NCBI GenBank assembly: GCA_013416395.1
Contig: JACCEP010000003.1
Location: forward strand, 576,059-640,058
Origin: Alcaligenaceae bacterium
GTDB taxonomy: Bacteria; Pseudomonadota; Gammaproteobacteria; Burkholderiales; Burkholderiaceae_B
Length of the DNA: 64,000 nucleotides
Direction of reading: 5' to 3'
Translations under genes and position numbers: made by a program
Shown here: positions 28,547-37,929 of the stretch, piece after piece
Layout of the letters: every line of letters begins with the position of its first letter
How positions within the stretch are numbered: the stretch's first letter is position 1
The notes under the pieces: generated by a model
What the model was told of the DNA's origin: nothing
Seen by the model: the letters and a program-made list of their open reading frames with translations, nothing else
Database searches by the model: none

Positions 28547-29596
28547 ATGCGTTTCAAATTAACGCCGCACCCCTTGCTTCGCGCAGCAATCGTATCAAGC
28601 TCACTCACCTTCGCCGCGCTGGCCGGTGCCGCGTCTGCTGCCGAGGTCAGTCTTTACACCACGCGTGAGCCCCAGCTCATTCAACCTTTGCTTGACCAGT
28701 TCACCAAAGACACTGGCGTTCAGGTCAATACCGTCTTTGTCAAAGATGGCCTCATAGAGCGCGTCAAGGCCGAAGGCGACAAATCGCCTGCCGACCTGCT
28801 CATGACGGTTGACATCGGCAATCTGCTTGATCTGGTCGAGGCAGGCATCACCCAGCCAGTAGACTCTGCCGTGCTTCGCGAAGCTATTCCAGCCAATCTT
28901 CGCGGTGCTGATAATCAATGGTATACGCTTTCGCTGCGCGACCGCGTTGCCTATGTAGCCACCGACGTGAATGTCGATGCCATCCATTACGAAGACTTCG
29001 CCGATCCCAAATGGAAGGGCAAGGTATGCATACGCTCAGGCCAGCACCCCTACAACACGGCACTCATCGCCGCCATGATCGCCCATAACGGCGAAGCAGC
29101 CACCGAAAAATGGCTGAAAGGCGTCAAGGCCAACCTGGGCCGCCCGGCAACAGGTGGTGACCGCGATGTGGCACGCGACATACTGGGCGGTATCTGCGAC
29201 ATCGGCATTGCCAATGCGTATTATGTTGGCCGCATGAAAAACGCCAAACCTGATAGCGATGCGTACAAATGGGGCGAAGCCATCAAGGTCGTGCGCCCAA
29301 CCTTTGCTGCCGAAAAAAGCAAGGGCACGCATGTTAATATTTCCGGCGCAGCCTTGGCCAAGCACGCTCCACATCGCGACGATGCAATCAAGCTGCTCGA
29401 ATACCTGGTCTCCGAAAAAGCCCAAAGCATGTACGCCATGGCCAACTATGAATACCCTGTCAAAGCGGGTGTCAAGCTAGACCCCGTTGTTGCAAGCTTT
29501 GGTGAGTTGGTCATTGACCCACTTCCCCTGACCGAAATCGCAAAACATCGCAAACAGGCCAGCGAACTGGTCGATAAGGTCGGGTTCAATAATTAA
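28547..29596 (+). CDS. fbpA: ferric iron ABC transporter, periplasmic binding protein
   Basis: Binds Fe3+ in the periplasm, 349 aa. It has a signal peptide of about 31 residues (ends GAASAA), then EVSLYTTREPQLIQPLLDQF, the usual FbpA/FutA start. The paired tyrosines in IANAYYVGRM near residue 224 are the expected metal ligands. ATG at 28547 follows CAGGAG. It is first in fbpABC behind a Fur-like box. A perfect 8-bp hairpin follows its stop codon. Confidence 0.93.
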   Translation: MRFKLTPHPLLRAAIVSSSLTFAALAGAASAAEVSLYTTREPQLIQPLLDQFTKDTGVQVNTVFVKDGLIERVKAEGDKSPADLLMTVDIGNLLDLVEAGITQPVDSAVLREAIPANLRGADNQWYTLSLRDRVAYVATDVNVDAIHYEDFADPKWKGKVCIRSGQHPYNTALIAAMIAHNGEAATEKWLKGVKANLGRPATGGDRDVARDILGGICDIGIANAYYVGRMKNAKPDSDAYKWGEAIKVVRPTFAAEKSKGTHVNISGAALAKHAPHRDDAIKLLEYLVSEKAQSMYAMANYEYPVKAGVKLDPVVASFGELVIDPLPLTEIAKHRKQASELVDKVGFNN

Positions 29597-29606
29597 TACA
29601 GGCTTC

Positions 29607-29625
29607 GGCCGGGCTTAGCCCGGCC
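29607..29625 (+). other. intercistronic stem-loop fbpA-fbpB
   Basis: GGCCGGGC/GCCCGGCC with a 3-nt TTA loop lies 10 bp past the fbpA stop, without a T-tract. Such structures commonly protect the binding-protein part of an mRNA; it could also hinder translation of fbpB from the TTG four bases downstream. Confidence 0.6.
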
Positions 29626-29628
29626 CTC

Positions 29629-31419
29629 TTGGTCTCAGCCAGACACCCGCCGGCACGCCGGCAGTATCTGGCTAATGTTTTTTTTGCAGGCAACAATCTG
29701 AATACGGCTTCTCATACGCGTGGCCAACTCGCTGCCCCCTCTCTCGCCTGTCGAGTTGCAAGGGGGCTTTCACACACAGTCTCAGCCCGCGCGGGTCGTG
29801 GGGCCGCGCTATGCATTGCCGCAAGTGTGCTGGGGCCCATTGTGGCACTGGCGTGGTTTGCGCTGCAAGGCGGCACCGAGCACTGGGCACATCTGTTTCA
29901 GTTTGTGCTGCCCACCGCATTTCTTAATACGGTGCTGCTGCTGGCCGGCACTGGTGTTCTGGTCACCTGTCTGGGTGTGGGTAGCGCATGGCTGGTTACC
30001 GCCTTCGATTTCCCGTCGCGTCAAACGGCAGCTTGGGCGCTACTGCTGCCACTTGCCGTGCCTACTTACATCGTGGCGTTTGCCTACCTAGACATTCTGC
30101 ACCCCATCGGCCCGGTCCAGACACTCATTCGCGACGTGCTGGGGTATACCAGCCCGCGCCAGTTCCGCCTGCCTGATCTGCGCTCGCTGCCCGGCGCCAT
30201 CTTTCTTCTGGGCTTTGTGCTGTACCCCTACGTTTATCTCAGCACGCGCGTCATGTTTGTAACGCAATCAGCCAGCCTGCTTGAGGCCGCGCGCGTACTT
30301 GGCGAAAGCAGTCGCAGTACGTTTTATCGCGTTGCTCTACCCATGGCCCGACCGGCCATTGCCATTGGCGTAAGTCTTGCGCTGCTCGAAACGCTTAACG
30401 ATATTGGGGCCTCAGAATTTCTGGGCGTACAAACACTCACGGTGTCTGTCTATACAACGTGGGTAACGCGTAACGATCTGGCAGGCGCCGCACAAATCGC
30501 ACTTGCCATGCTTGCCATTGTTGCGGTAATTATTATTGCCGAACGCCATGGCCGCAGACGTCAACGGTTTGCAGGCACCCAGCGTTCGCGCGTGGTGCGG
30601 CCCACCAGGCTAAAAGGCCTGCGCGGCCTGATTGCCTGTGCTTTGGCCTGGTTTCCCGTCATCATTGGTTTTATTGCACCCGCCATTTATCTGCTTGATG
30701 CAAGCATCAAACACTTGCGCACCACGGGCTCAGTTTCCGATCAGCTTATACGCAGCGCATGGAACACGGTCTCCATTGCACTCATTGCCACCGTCGTCAC
30801 CCTACTGTGCGGGCTCACTGTCGCCTGGGTGGCGCGCTCCGCACGCTCCGGGTCTGCCCACAACCTGATGCGGGCATGTGCCCGTGTAGCCAGTTCCGGC
30901 TATGCTATCCCCGGCACGGTACTCGCCATCGGCCTGATGACGCCTATTATGCTCATCGACCGCCTGGGGTCGACGATCTGGCAAGCATTCGGCTACGCGG
31001 ATCCAGGCCTTATACTCATGGGGACAGGCACAGCATTGGTTTGCGCCTATGTCATCCGTTTTCTGGCCATATCTATCGGCAGTATCGAGGCAGGCCTGGC
31101 CCGTATACCGCCATCCATGGAACAGGCGGCCCGGCTGCTGGGTGAAACCCCAGCAGGCACTCTGCGTCGAATACATCTCCCTCTGCTGCGTCCGGCGCTG
31201 GGCGCTGCGGCCTTGCTGGTTTTTGTAGATACCATGAAAGAGCTACCAGCCACGCTATTATTGCGCCCGGTCAATTTTGAAACGCTTGCAACCTGGCTGT
31301 ATGCCGAAGCAGCCCGCGGCACTTACGAAGAAGGTGCGGTGGCAGCATTGGGCATTGTGCTTGCGGGTTTACTCCCGGTCGTACTGCTTGCCCGAACCCA
31401 ATTCAAACTGAATCACTAG
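29629..31419 (+). CDS. fbpB: ferric iron ABC transporter, fused double permease
   Basis: Inner-membrane permease of up to 596 aa with two successive BPD-type permease halves, each with an EAA loop (SLLEAARVLGESSRSTFYRVALP near 218-240 and SMEQAARLLGETPAGTLRRIHLP near 490-512), as expected for FbpB-type proteins. About 12 hydrophobic segments. The start is uncertain: this frame opens with TTG at 29629 directly after a hairpin, with no good ribosome site. An ATG at 29675 is one base out of frame because of a run of eight T; one more T would bring it in frame. Downstream sequence is intact. Confidence 0.88.
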   Translation: MVSARHPPARRQYLANVFFAGNNLNTASHTRGQLAAPSLACRVARGLSHTVSARAGRGAALCIAASVLGPIVALAWFALQGGTEHWAHLFQFVLPTAFLNTVLLLAGTGVLVTCLGVGSAWLVTAFDFPSRQTAAWALLLPLAVPTYIVAFAYLDILHPIGPVQTLIRDVLGYTSPRQFRLPDLRSLPGAIFLLGFVLYPYVYLSTRVMFVTQSASLLEAARVLGESSRSTFYRVALPMARPAIAIGVSLALLETLNDIGASEFLGVQTLTVSVYTTWVTRNDLAGAAQIALAMLAIVAVIIIAERHGRRRQRFAGTQRSRVVRPTRLKGLRGLIACALAWFPVIIGFIAPAIYLLDASIKHLRTTGSVSDQLIRSAWNTVSIALIATVVTLLCGLTVAWVARSARSGSAHNLMRACARVASSGYAIPGTVLAIGLMTPIMLIDRLGSTIWQAFGYADPGLILMGTGTALVCAYVIRFLAISIGSIEAGLARIPPSMEQAARLLGETPAGTLRRIHLPLLRPALGAAALLVFVDTMKELPATLLLRPVNFETLATWLYAEAARGTYEEGAVAALGIVLAGLLPVVLLARTQFKLNH

Positions 31420-31420
31420 A

Positions 31421-32206
31421 ATGTCTGATCTGCTTCGCCTTGAAGGTATTTCTCTATCTTATAAAACCGACCACGGCCTGGTACCGGCCGTGCAGGGGCT
31501 AAACCTGCATCTCGAAAAAGGGTGTATTGGTTGCCTGCTCGGGGCTTCGGGCTGCGGAAAAACCACTGTATTACGCGCCATTGCCGGTTTTGAACCGCTG
31601 CGCCAGGGCAGTATCTGGCTGGATGACGTGTCTCTGTCCAGTCAGCAGCATTTGGTGCCACCAGAGCAGCGCAAAGTGGGCATGATGTTTCAGGATTACG
31701 CCCTCTTTCCTCATCTGACCGTAGAAAAAAACATTGGCTTCGGGCTGCGCCGCTGGCCCAGCGAGCGCCGCCGTGCACGAGTTGCCGAGCTGCTTACTCT
31801 TATTGGCCTTGAAGGTTCGCGCCGTCGCTATCCCCATGAACTGTCTGGCGGCCAGCAACAGCGCATCGCCCTCGCCAGGGCGTTGGCGCCTGAGCCCGAG
31901 CTGTTGCTGCTGGACGAGCCTTTCTCCAATCTTGATATCGACACCCGAGAGCATCTAGCCTTCGAGGTGCGCGACATCCTCAAAAGAACCGGTCACACCG
32001 CTCTGCTGGTCACACACAATCAGGCTGAAGCATTTGCCATCGCTGACCGCATAGGCGTAATGAAAAACGGCACACTGGTTCAGTGGGACACGCCTTATGC
32101 GCTGCACCATGCACCGGCCGACACGTTTGTAGAAAACTTTATCCGGCGCGAGGCCTTAATGGCACAACGGGCGCAAGCGTATTTGCGCGGCGAAGCTAGC
32201 CGCTAA
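31421..32206 (+). CDS. fbpC: ferric iron ABC transporter, ATP-binding protein
   Basis: ATPase of 261 aa: Walker A GASGCGKTT near 43-51, Q-loop MMFQDYALFPHL, signature LSGGQQQRIALARA, Walker B LLLLDEPFSNLD. It lacks the about 90-residue C-terminal regulatory domain of Neisseria-type FbpC, so it is a short form. Its ATG comes one base after the fbpB stop, so they are translationally coupled. It faces ntrC across a 265-bp spacer. Confidence 0.92.
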   Translation: MSDLLRLEGISLSYKTDHGLVPAVQGLNLHLEKGCIGCLLGASGCGKTTVLRAIAGFEPLRQGSIWLDDVSLSSQQHLVPPEQRKVGMMFQDYALFPHLTVEKNIGFGLRRWPSERRRARVAELLTLIGLEGSRRRYPHELSGGQQQRIALARALAPEPELLLLDEPFSNLDIDTREHLAFEVRDILKRTGHTALLVTHNQAEAFAIADRIGVMKNGTLVQWDTPYALHHAPADTFVENFIRREALMAQRAQAYLRGEASR

Positions 32207-32471
32207 CATTTATACCGTCTTCGTCTGTCGGTTGCCACCTGGCGCAGAAACGGCGAGGACTCCGGCGGCACTCAGACGCGGCATTGAGCCGCCCCCGATT
32301 CACCTTAGCACGACCCTGCTGCCCAAGGTATTGCCACGCTGCACTCCTCATAGGCAGGCTTGGCGTGTCCAGTCATAGATGCAATAACCATCTGAATAAC
32401 GTCGCAGGCCTCTTCCAAAAGTACACACCACACATTCACATTGCGTCAGAATAAAGACGGAACGCTATACC
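32207..32471. other. spacer between convergent fbpC and ntrC
   Basis: No gene is seen. An imperfect stem GGCGG-CA-CTCA / TGAG-CCGCC (32264-32274 and 32285-32293) may serve as a terminator, but there is no T-run on either side. Confidence 0.35.
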
Positions 32472-33959
32472 CTACTCTAGCCCCAGCTCAGTACACTTTC
32501 GAGTAAGCGTATTGCGCCCTATGCCCAGGCGCTGCGCGGCTTCGATGCGTCTTCCCCGGCTTTGTGCCAAAGCGGCTTCAATCAATACGCGTTCAAACTG
32601 TCTGGTCATGACCGCCATGATGGCAGGCTCGTTGCGCGCCAGGCGGGCCTGGGTTTCCTGGCTTAGCAAGTTCAGCCAGTCATCACTTGCCTGATTCACC
32701 GGTACAACATCTTTAAGAACCTGCGCGGCAGGCGCAGTGTGCGACAGTACCTCAGGCGGCAAATCTTTGGTTTCAATAACCTGGCCCGGCGACATGACCG
32801 TGAGCCATTGGCAAAAATTCTCAAGCTGGCGGATATTACCCGGAAAGTCGAAAGCGGTTAGCGCTTCCAATGCGGCAGGGGTGAGGCGACGCTGCGCCAC
32901 GCCAAGGTCTTCTGCACTATTTCGCATAAACCGATCAACCAGCCCAGCAATATCCGCTTTGCGTTCACGCAATGGCGGCAGGCGCAAACGAATAACATTC
33001 AGACGATGAAACAGGTCTTCCCGGAAACGCCCCTCAGCCACTCGCTGTTCCAGCGGCTGATGCGTTGCCGCCACAATACGCACATCGGCTTCTACTGGCT
33101 CTGAGCCGCCCACTCGATAAAAACTTCCTTCAGCCAACACCCGCAACAAACGTGTCTGCAATTCAAAGGGCATGTCCCCGATTTCATCAAGAAACAGCGT
33201 CCCCTGCCGGGCCTCTTCAAAACGCCCACGACGTTGCTGCGTCGCACCCGTAAAAGCGCCACGTTCATGGCCAAACAGCTCGGCCTCCAGCAGGTCTTTG
33301 GGAATAGCCGCAGTATTTAGTGCAACAAAAGGCCTCTTGCTGCGTGCACTGTGCTCATGCAACGCGCGGGCAATCAACTCTTTGCCGGTACCCGACTCAC
33401 CGGTAATGAGCACAGTTACGTTGGACGAAGCAAGCCGCCCAATGGCCCGAAACACTTCCTGCATGGCCGGCGCACTGGAATGCAGCATGATGCGTTCAGC
33501 ACCAACTACTTTGCCCGCAGCGCGAGCCGTTTGCTGTTCAGCGTCGGCGGTGCCACTCTCAAAATGCTGCGCTGCCTCAGCGATGTTCCCTGCGTCGTAC
33601 GCCGCCTGCAATGCCCGTTGTATCAGTGCGACAGCCGCGTTCACATCAAAAGGTTTAGGCAGGTAGTCGAAGGCACCTTTTTGAAACGCGGCTACAGTGC
33701 TGTTCAAATCGGTAAATGCCGTCATGACAATAACCGGCAGCTCAGGATGCATCTGTTTAATACGATGAAGCAGGCTTAGCCCATCAATACCCGGCATGCG
33801 AATATCGGTCACTAACACTGATGGCGTGCTCTCCTCCAACGCAGCCAACACATCTTTCCCCTGCGCAAAACTGCGTACCGGTATCGAAACACGGCCCAGT
33901 GCTTTTTCAAGCACCCAGCGTATGCTCTGATCGTCGTCGATTATCCATACGGTCGTCAT
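32472..33959 (-). CDS. ntrC: nitrogen regulation response regulator NtrC
   Basis: Sigma-54-dependent activator of 495 aa. The receiver domain has acidic pocket DDD at 8-10 and phospho-acceptor Asp52 (VTDIRMPG). The AAA+ domain has Walker A GESGTGKE, the sigma-54 contact loop GAFTGA and LFLDEIGDMP. The C-terminal Fis-type HTH contains AAQRLGIGRNTLTRK. Its ATG overlaps the ntrB stop by 4 bp. Phosphorylated NtrC would act at the palindromes in front of glnA 2.5 kb away. Identification secure. Confidence 0.96.
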   Translation of the reverse strand: MTTVWIIDDDQSIRWVLEKALGRVSIPVRSFAQGKDVLAALEESTPSVLVTDIRMPGIDGLSLLHRIKQMHPELPVIVMTAFTDLNSTVAAFQKGAFDYLPKPFDVNAAVALIQRALQAAYDAGNIAEAAQHFESGTADAEQQTARAAGKVVGAERIMLHSSAPAMQEVFRAIGRLASSNVTVLITGESGTGKELIARALHEHSARSKRPFVALNTAAIPKDLLEAELFGHERGAFTGATQQRRGRFEEARQGTLFLDEIGDMPFELQTRLLRVLAEGSFYRVGGSEPVEADVRIVAATHQPLEQRVAEGRFREDLFHRLNVIRLRLPPLRERKADIAGLVDRFMRNSAEDLGVAQRRLTPAALEALTAFDFPGNIRQLENFCQWLTVMSPGQVIETKDLPPEVLSHTAPAAQVLKDVVPVNQASDDWLNLLSQETQARLARNEPAIMAVMTRQFERVLIEAALAQSRGRRIEAAQRLGIGRNTLTRKCTELGLE

Positions 33960-35008
33960 GCGTTCTCCAGTGGCAGCAATATCCGAAACGTGGTGCTACC
34001 GGGTCGTGAATCAAACTCGAGCGCCCCGCCATGCTGCAAAACGAATTCTTGCGCCAGGCTTAAACCCAGCCCGGTGCCGTTGGCCCGCCCCGTAACCAAA
34101 GGATGAAACACCTTGTCGTGAAGAGCCGGCGGCACGCCCGGGCCATTATCAATAACCGAAACAATCACACCCATACGAACCTGACGGCCATTCATCAGCA
34201 ATTGCCGCCCCACTCGTGTGCGCAGGGTTAACCGACCAGATTGTGTCGAGGTTGACTCGACGAGTACCTGTGCCGCATTACGCATAATGTTTAGCAAAGC
34301 CTGCAGCAGCCGTGAGAAATCACCGGTTAGCTCAGGCACCGAGGCATCATAATCACGTACGCACTCAACTTCGGGAAACTCTGTGGTGACCAGGCGGTAA
34401 ACCCGCTCGCAAACCTCATGAATATTAAAGCGCGACCTCTGCAGCGCACCTCCCTGGGGTGAAATCAGGCGATCAACCAAAGAGGCCAGACGATCGACCT
34501 CGGCAATAATGACCTGAGTATATTCACGCTGGCCAGTGTGCTCGCCCAGTTCGGCCTCAAGCAGTTGCGCTGCGCCGCGTATTCCGCCCAAAGGGTTTTT
34601 GATTTCGTGGGCAAGATTTCTGAACGACTCGCGCTGCGTAGCCAGTTCATTGCCTAATTGTTGATGACGGTCGAGCAAAATATGGTGCTCGATGGCTCTG
34701 GCCTCAATAAGCGCCGCCCAAGGTTGCTGAACCAGCGGAACCAGCGTGAGGCTGATGGCCTCATGCTGGCCACGCTGGTCAAGCACCAAATCTTGGCGCA
34801 AAACACCAAACTGCCCATCAATCGCGCCGGGCAGGCGATTGGCCAGCGCCTCGTCGACACCAAACAGCATGGAGGCCTCCATGCCGGTCAGTTGCCGACG
34901 CGAGTATCCGAATAATTCTTCTGCCGCTGTATTGGCATGGGCAATAAACCCATTTCGGTTCAGCAGCAAAATAGCGGATGACAGCAGGTCAAAACTGTCT
35001 ACATCCAT
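33956..35008 (-). CDS. ntrB: nitrogen regulation sensor histidine kinase NtrB
   Basis: Cytoplasmic sensor kinase/phosphatase that relays PII signals to NtrC, 350 aa. It has an N-terminal PAS domain (about 5-110; NRNGFIAHANTAAEELFGYS), the phospho-acceptor His134 in NLAHEIKNPLGGIRGAAQLL, the N-box NIMRNAAQV, and ATP-lid motifs DNGPGVP and GTGLGLSLAQE. No membrane segments are seen. It is downstream of glnA by 67 bp and overlaps ntrC, giving glnA-ntrB-ntrC as in enteric bacteria. Confidence 0.95.
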   Translation of the reverse strand: MDVDSFDLLSSAILLLNRNGFIAHANTAAEELFGYSRRQLTGMEASMLFGVDEALANRLPGAIDGQFGVLRQDLVLDQRGQHEAISLTLVPLVQQPWAALIEARAIEHHILLDRHQQLGNELATQRESFRNLAHEIKNPLGGIRGAAQLLEAELGEHTGQREYTQVIIAEVDRLASLVDRLISPQGGALQRSRFNIHEVCERVYRLVTTEFPEVECVRDYDASVPELTGDFSRLLQALLNIMRNAAQVLVESTSTQSGRLTLRTRVGRQLLMNGRQVRMGVIVSVIDNGPGVPPALHDKVFHPLVTGRANGTGLGLSLAQEFVLQHGGALEFDSRPGSTTFRILLPLENA

Positions 35009-35075
35009 GATGTTCCCCGGCTACGTAATGCTCACCCCCGATCAAACTGGTCAACGCGTGGCCGGAGCGTGTACA

Positions 35076-36488
35076 TCAAAGGCTGTAATACATGTCAAAT
35101 TCAACCGGATGCGTGGTCATGCGCAAACGTGTGATCTCAGCCATTTTGAGTTCAACATAAGCATCGAGCATTTCGTTGCTAAATACCCCACCCCGCGTCA
35201 GGAACTCACGGTCTTGATCGAGCGCCGCCACCGCCTCTTCGAGTGATGCACACACGGTCGGGATTTTTGCATCTTCTTCTGGAGGCAGGTCGTACAGATT
35301 CTTATCTGCAGGATCACCCGGATGAATTTTGTTCTGCACGCCATCAAGGCCGGCCATCATCAGGGCTGAAAAAGCCAGGTATGGATTAGCCAACGGATCT
35401 GGAAAACGGGCTTCGATGCGTCGGCCCTTGGGGCTGCCGACGTATGGAATGCGGATGGAGGCTGAACGGTTACGGGCCGAATAAGCCAGCTTTACCGGTG
35501 CCTCGTAGTGCGGTACCAGACGTTTGTACGAGTTGGTACCAGGGTTGGTAATTGCATTGAGCGCCTTGGCGTGCTTGATGATGCCGCCGATGTAAAACAG
35601 CGCAAACTCAGAAAGCCCGGCGTAGCCGTTGCCAGCAAAAAGGTTTTGCCCGTCTTTCCAGATCGACTGGTGTACATGCATGCCAGAGCCATTGTCACCA
35701 ACAATGGGCTTGGGCATAAACGTCGCTGTCTTGCCATACACATGCGCCACATTGCGTATGGTGTATTTCATGATCTGGTTCCAGTCTGCGCGCTTGACCA
35801 GTGTGCTAAAGCGCGTACCGATCTCAAGCTGCCCGGCGCCACCCACTTCGTGGTGATGAATTTCTACGGGTACGCCCTGCTGCTCCAGCAACAAACACAT
35901 TTCAGAGCGCATGTCCTGAAAAGAGTCGATCGGCGAAACCGGCACATAACCGCCTTTCAGGCCCGGGCGATGCCCCTGGTTGCCACCCTCGGTGTCATAG
36001 GCCCGCGACCAGTGGCCTTCATCTGATTTAATCTTGACGAAGCAGCCCGACGTGTCGTCGTTCCAGCTAACACCGTCAAAAACAAAAAACTCGGGCTCGG
36101 GGCCGAAAAAAGCCGTGTCGCCCAAACCGCTGGACTTCAAATAGGCTTCGGCACGTTTGGCCAATGAGCGCGGATCGCGACTGTAACCCTTCAGGTCAGA
36201 GGGTTCGACAACATCGCAGGTTAGGTTAAGTGTGATCTCTTCACGAAACGGGTCAACACGGGCTGACTCAGGGTCGGGCACCAGCATCATGTCAGAGGCT
36301 TCGATGCCCTTCCACCCGGCAATCGATGATCCATCGAAAGCCACACCGGCTTCAAGTTTTTCTTCGTCTACCGTATGAGCGGGGACGGTAAGGTGATGCT
36401 CTTTTCCAAGAGTATCGGTAAAGCGGAAATCAACAAAAGCGACTTCGCGCTCTGCAATCAGTTTGACGAGTTCTTCGGGGGCGGACAT
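35076..36488 (-). CDS. glnA: glutamine synthetase type I
   Basis: Makes glutamine from glutamate, ammonia and ATP; dodecameric and cytoplasmic. It has 470 aa from the ATG at 36488 (AGGAG upstream), the standard GSI-beta length. Motifs include [34 protein letters not shown] and the adenylylation-site segment [10 protein letters not shown] near residue 397, so adenylyl control is expected. An in-frame ATG 12 codons upstream lacks a ribosome site. It is preceded by a sigma-54 promoter and NtrC-type palindromes. Confidence 0.97.
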   Translation of the reverse strand: MSAPEELVKLIAEREVAFVDFRFTDTLGKEHHLTVPAHTVDEEKLEAGVAFDGSSIAGWKGIEASDMMLVPDPESARVDPFREEITLNLTCDVVEPSDLKGYSRDPRSLAKRAEAYLKSSGLGDTAFFGPEPEFFVFDGVSWNDDTSGCFVKIKSDEGHWSRAYDTEGGNQGHRPGLKGGYVPVSPIDSFQDMRSEMCLLLEQQGVPVEIHHHEVGGAGQLEIGTRFSTLVKRADWNQIMKYTIRNVAHVYGKTATFMPKPIVGDNGSGMHVHQSIWKDGQNLFAGNGYAGLSEFALFYIGGIIKHAKALNAITNPGTNSYKRLVPHYEAPVKLAYSARNRSASIRIPYVGSPKGRRIEARFPDPLANPYLAFSALMMAGLDGVQNKIHPGDPADKNLYDLPPEEDAKIPTVCASLEEAVAALDQDREFLTRGGVFSNEMLDAYVELKMAEITRLRMTTHPVEFDMYYSL

Positions 36489-36534
36489 ATAAGCTCCTGG
36501 TCCAGTGGAATCAAAGTAAGACATTCAGCATTAC

Positions 36535-36549
36535 GCAATTGTTGTGCCA
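36535..36549 (-). promoter_or_regulatory. sigma-54 promoter of glnA
   Basis: On the minus strand the sequence is TGGCAC-AACAA-TTGC, an exact -24/-12 match to TGGCACNNNNNTTGC. It predicts a transcript start near 36523, about 35 nt before the glnA ATG. Confidence 0.9.
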
Positions 36550-36590
36550 ACTTTTGCGGCTGTAATTTGCCTGGGCCAGCGAACACCAAT

Positions 36591-36637
36591 CACCATTGCA
36601 GTGCGTAACGCACCATAATGGTGCACATTGTAGTGCA
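36591..36637 (-). promoter_or_regulatory. three NtrC-type binding palindromes upstream of glnA
   Basis: GCACTGCAATGGTG (36591-36604), TGCACCATTATGGTGC (36610-36625) and TGCACTACAATGTGCA (36622-36637), read on the minus strand, resemble the NtrC site TGCACCNNNNNGGTGCA. They lie about 70-115 bp before the predicted sigma-54 start; the second and third overlap by 4 bp. Confidence 0.75.
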
Positions 36638-36720
36638 GACGACACGGTGCCGCGCACCGAAACGCATCTGAATGCATCAATATGTATTGGGTACGCAACA
36701 AGCCCGTGCATGCCTGTGTG

Positions 36721-37923
36721 TCAGTCAAGAAATTCAGACAGTAAATCATTAAGGAAACGCCAGCCCAGGTCTGTGGCCTTGAGCCGGGCAGGGTCAGCAT
36801 CAAGTAGACCACGCTCTATGGCACGCTCCATGGCAGGAGCGATGGCATACAAAGACTGCCCGGTACGCTCGGTAAAGCTGCTGCGTGGAACGCCGTGCTT
36901 CAGGCGCAAGGCATTGAGCATAAATTCAAAACCCAGCTCTTTCCATTGCACCTCACGATCCTCAGCAATATGACTGCCATCGCGCTTTACCGCTTTTTCC
37001 ATCCAGGACGCAGGGTTTTTCAGCCGAGCCTGGCGAACAATTTTGTCGCGAAATGATAGCTTGCCGTGAGCGCCAGGGCCTATGCCCAGGTAGTCGCCAA
37101 ATTCCCAGTAATTGACGTTATGGGCACAGTACTCTCCCGGCTTGGCATAGGCTGAGACTTCGTAGCGCTCCCACCCTCCCGCCTGGGTTGCGTCGGTAAT
37201 AAGCTCCTGCATGGCTGCGCTGGTATCGTCATCAGGCACCTGCGGTGGGTACTTGGCAAATACGGTATTGGGTTCCAGAGTCAGGTGATACAGCGAAAGA
37301 TGGCCAGTATCAAATGACATGGCCTTACGCAAGTCGCGCTCGCAGGCCTGCACGGTTTGTCCGGGCAGTGCATACATAATGTCCAGATTCACCCGCGACA
37401 CCGCCCGTTGCGCGATCTCTATGGCTTCCATGGCTTGCCTGCCATCATGGATACGGCCCAGGGCGACCAGCGCACTGTCATCAAAGCTTTGTATGCCCAA
37501 CGAGATGCGATTAATACCACTGCCTGCATACGCAGAGAAACGCTCGGCCTCTACCGTTCCTGGGTTGGCTTCCATGGTAATTTCACTGCCTGGCACCAGG
37601 TTCAGATAAGACCGAAACAACGTCATCATGCGGTCTATCGCACTGGCCGACAACAGGCTGGGCGTGCCTCCGCCTATAAATATCGAGACAACTGGGCGAT
37701 CCCATACCAGCGGCAGGGCTTGTTCCAGATCAGCCTCCAGAGCTGCCAGATACTGCTCTTCTGGAAGATCACCGCTTTTCTCGTGAGAGTTGAAATCGCA
37801 ATAGGGGCATTTGCGCACACACCAGGGCACATGCACATATAAAGAGAGCGGCGGAGATACCGCCAGAATCGGACGCCCCTGCGGCCCCGGAATGACGCCG
37901 GGCCGGCGAACCTGGTTTTCCAT
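36721..37923 (-). CDS. hemW: radical SAM heme chaperone HemW
   Basis: HemN-like protein that in E. coli binds heme and delivers it to respiratory enzymes; it lacks true coproporphyrinogen oxidase activity. It has 400 aa, with the radical-SAM 4Fe-4S motif at Cys35, Cys39 and Cys42 (CVRKCPYC), then IGGGTPSLL, MEANPGT and ISLGIQSF, and the C-terminal HemN domain. It starts 6 bp after the rdgB stop and is cotranscribed with it. Heme-chaperone function is inferred from family. Confidence 0.93.
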   Translation of the reverse strand: MENQVRRPGVIPGPQGRPILAVSPPLSLYVHVPWCVRKCPYCDFNSHEKSGDLPEEQYLAALEADLEQALPLVWDRPVVSIFIGGGTPSLLSASAIDRMMTLFRSYLNLVPGSEITMEANPGTVEAERFSAYAGSGINRISLGIQSFDDSALVALGRIHDGRQAMEAIEIAQRAVSRVNLDIMYALPGQTVQACERDLRKAMSFDTGHLSLYHLTLEPNTVFAKYPPQVPDDDTSAAMQELITDATQAGGWERYEVSAYAKPGEYCAHNVNYWEFGDYLGIGPGAHGKLSFRDKIVRQARLKNPASWMEKAVKRDGSHIAEDREVQWKELGFEFMLNALRLKHGVPRSSFTERTGQSLYAIAPAMERAIERGLLDADPARLKATDLGWRFLNDLLSEFLD

Positions 37924-37929
37924 GTTGCC

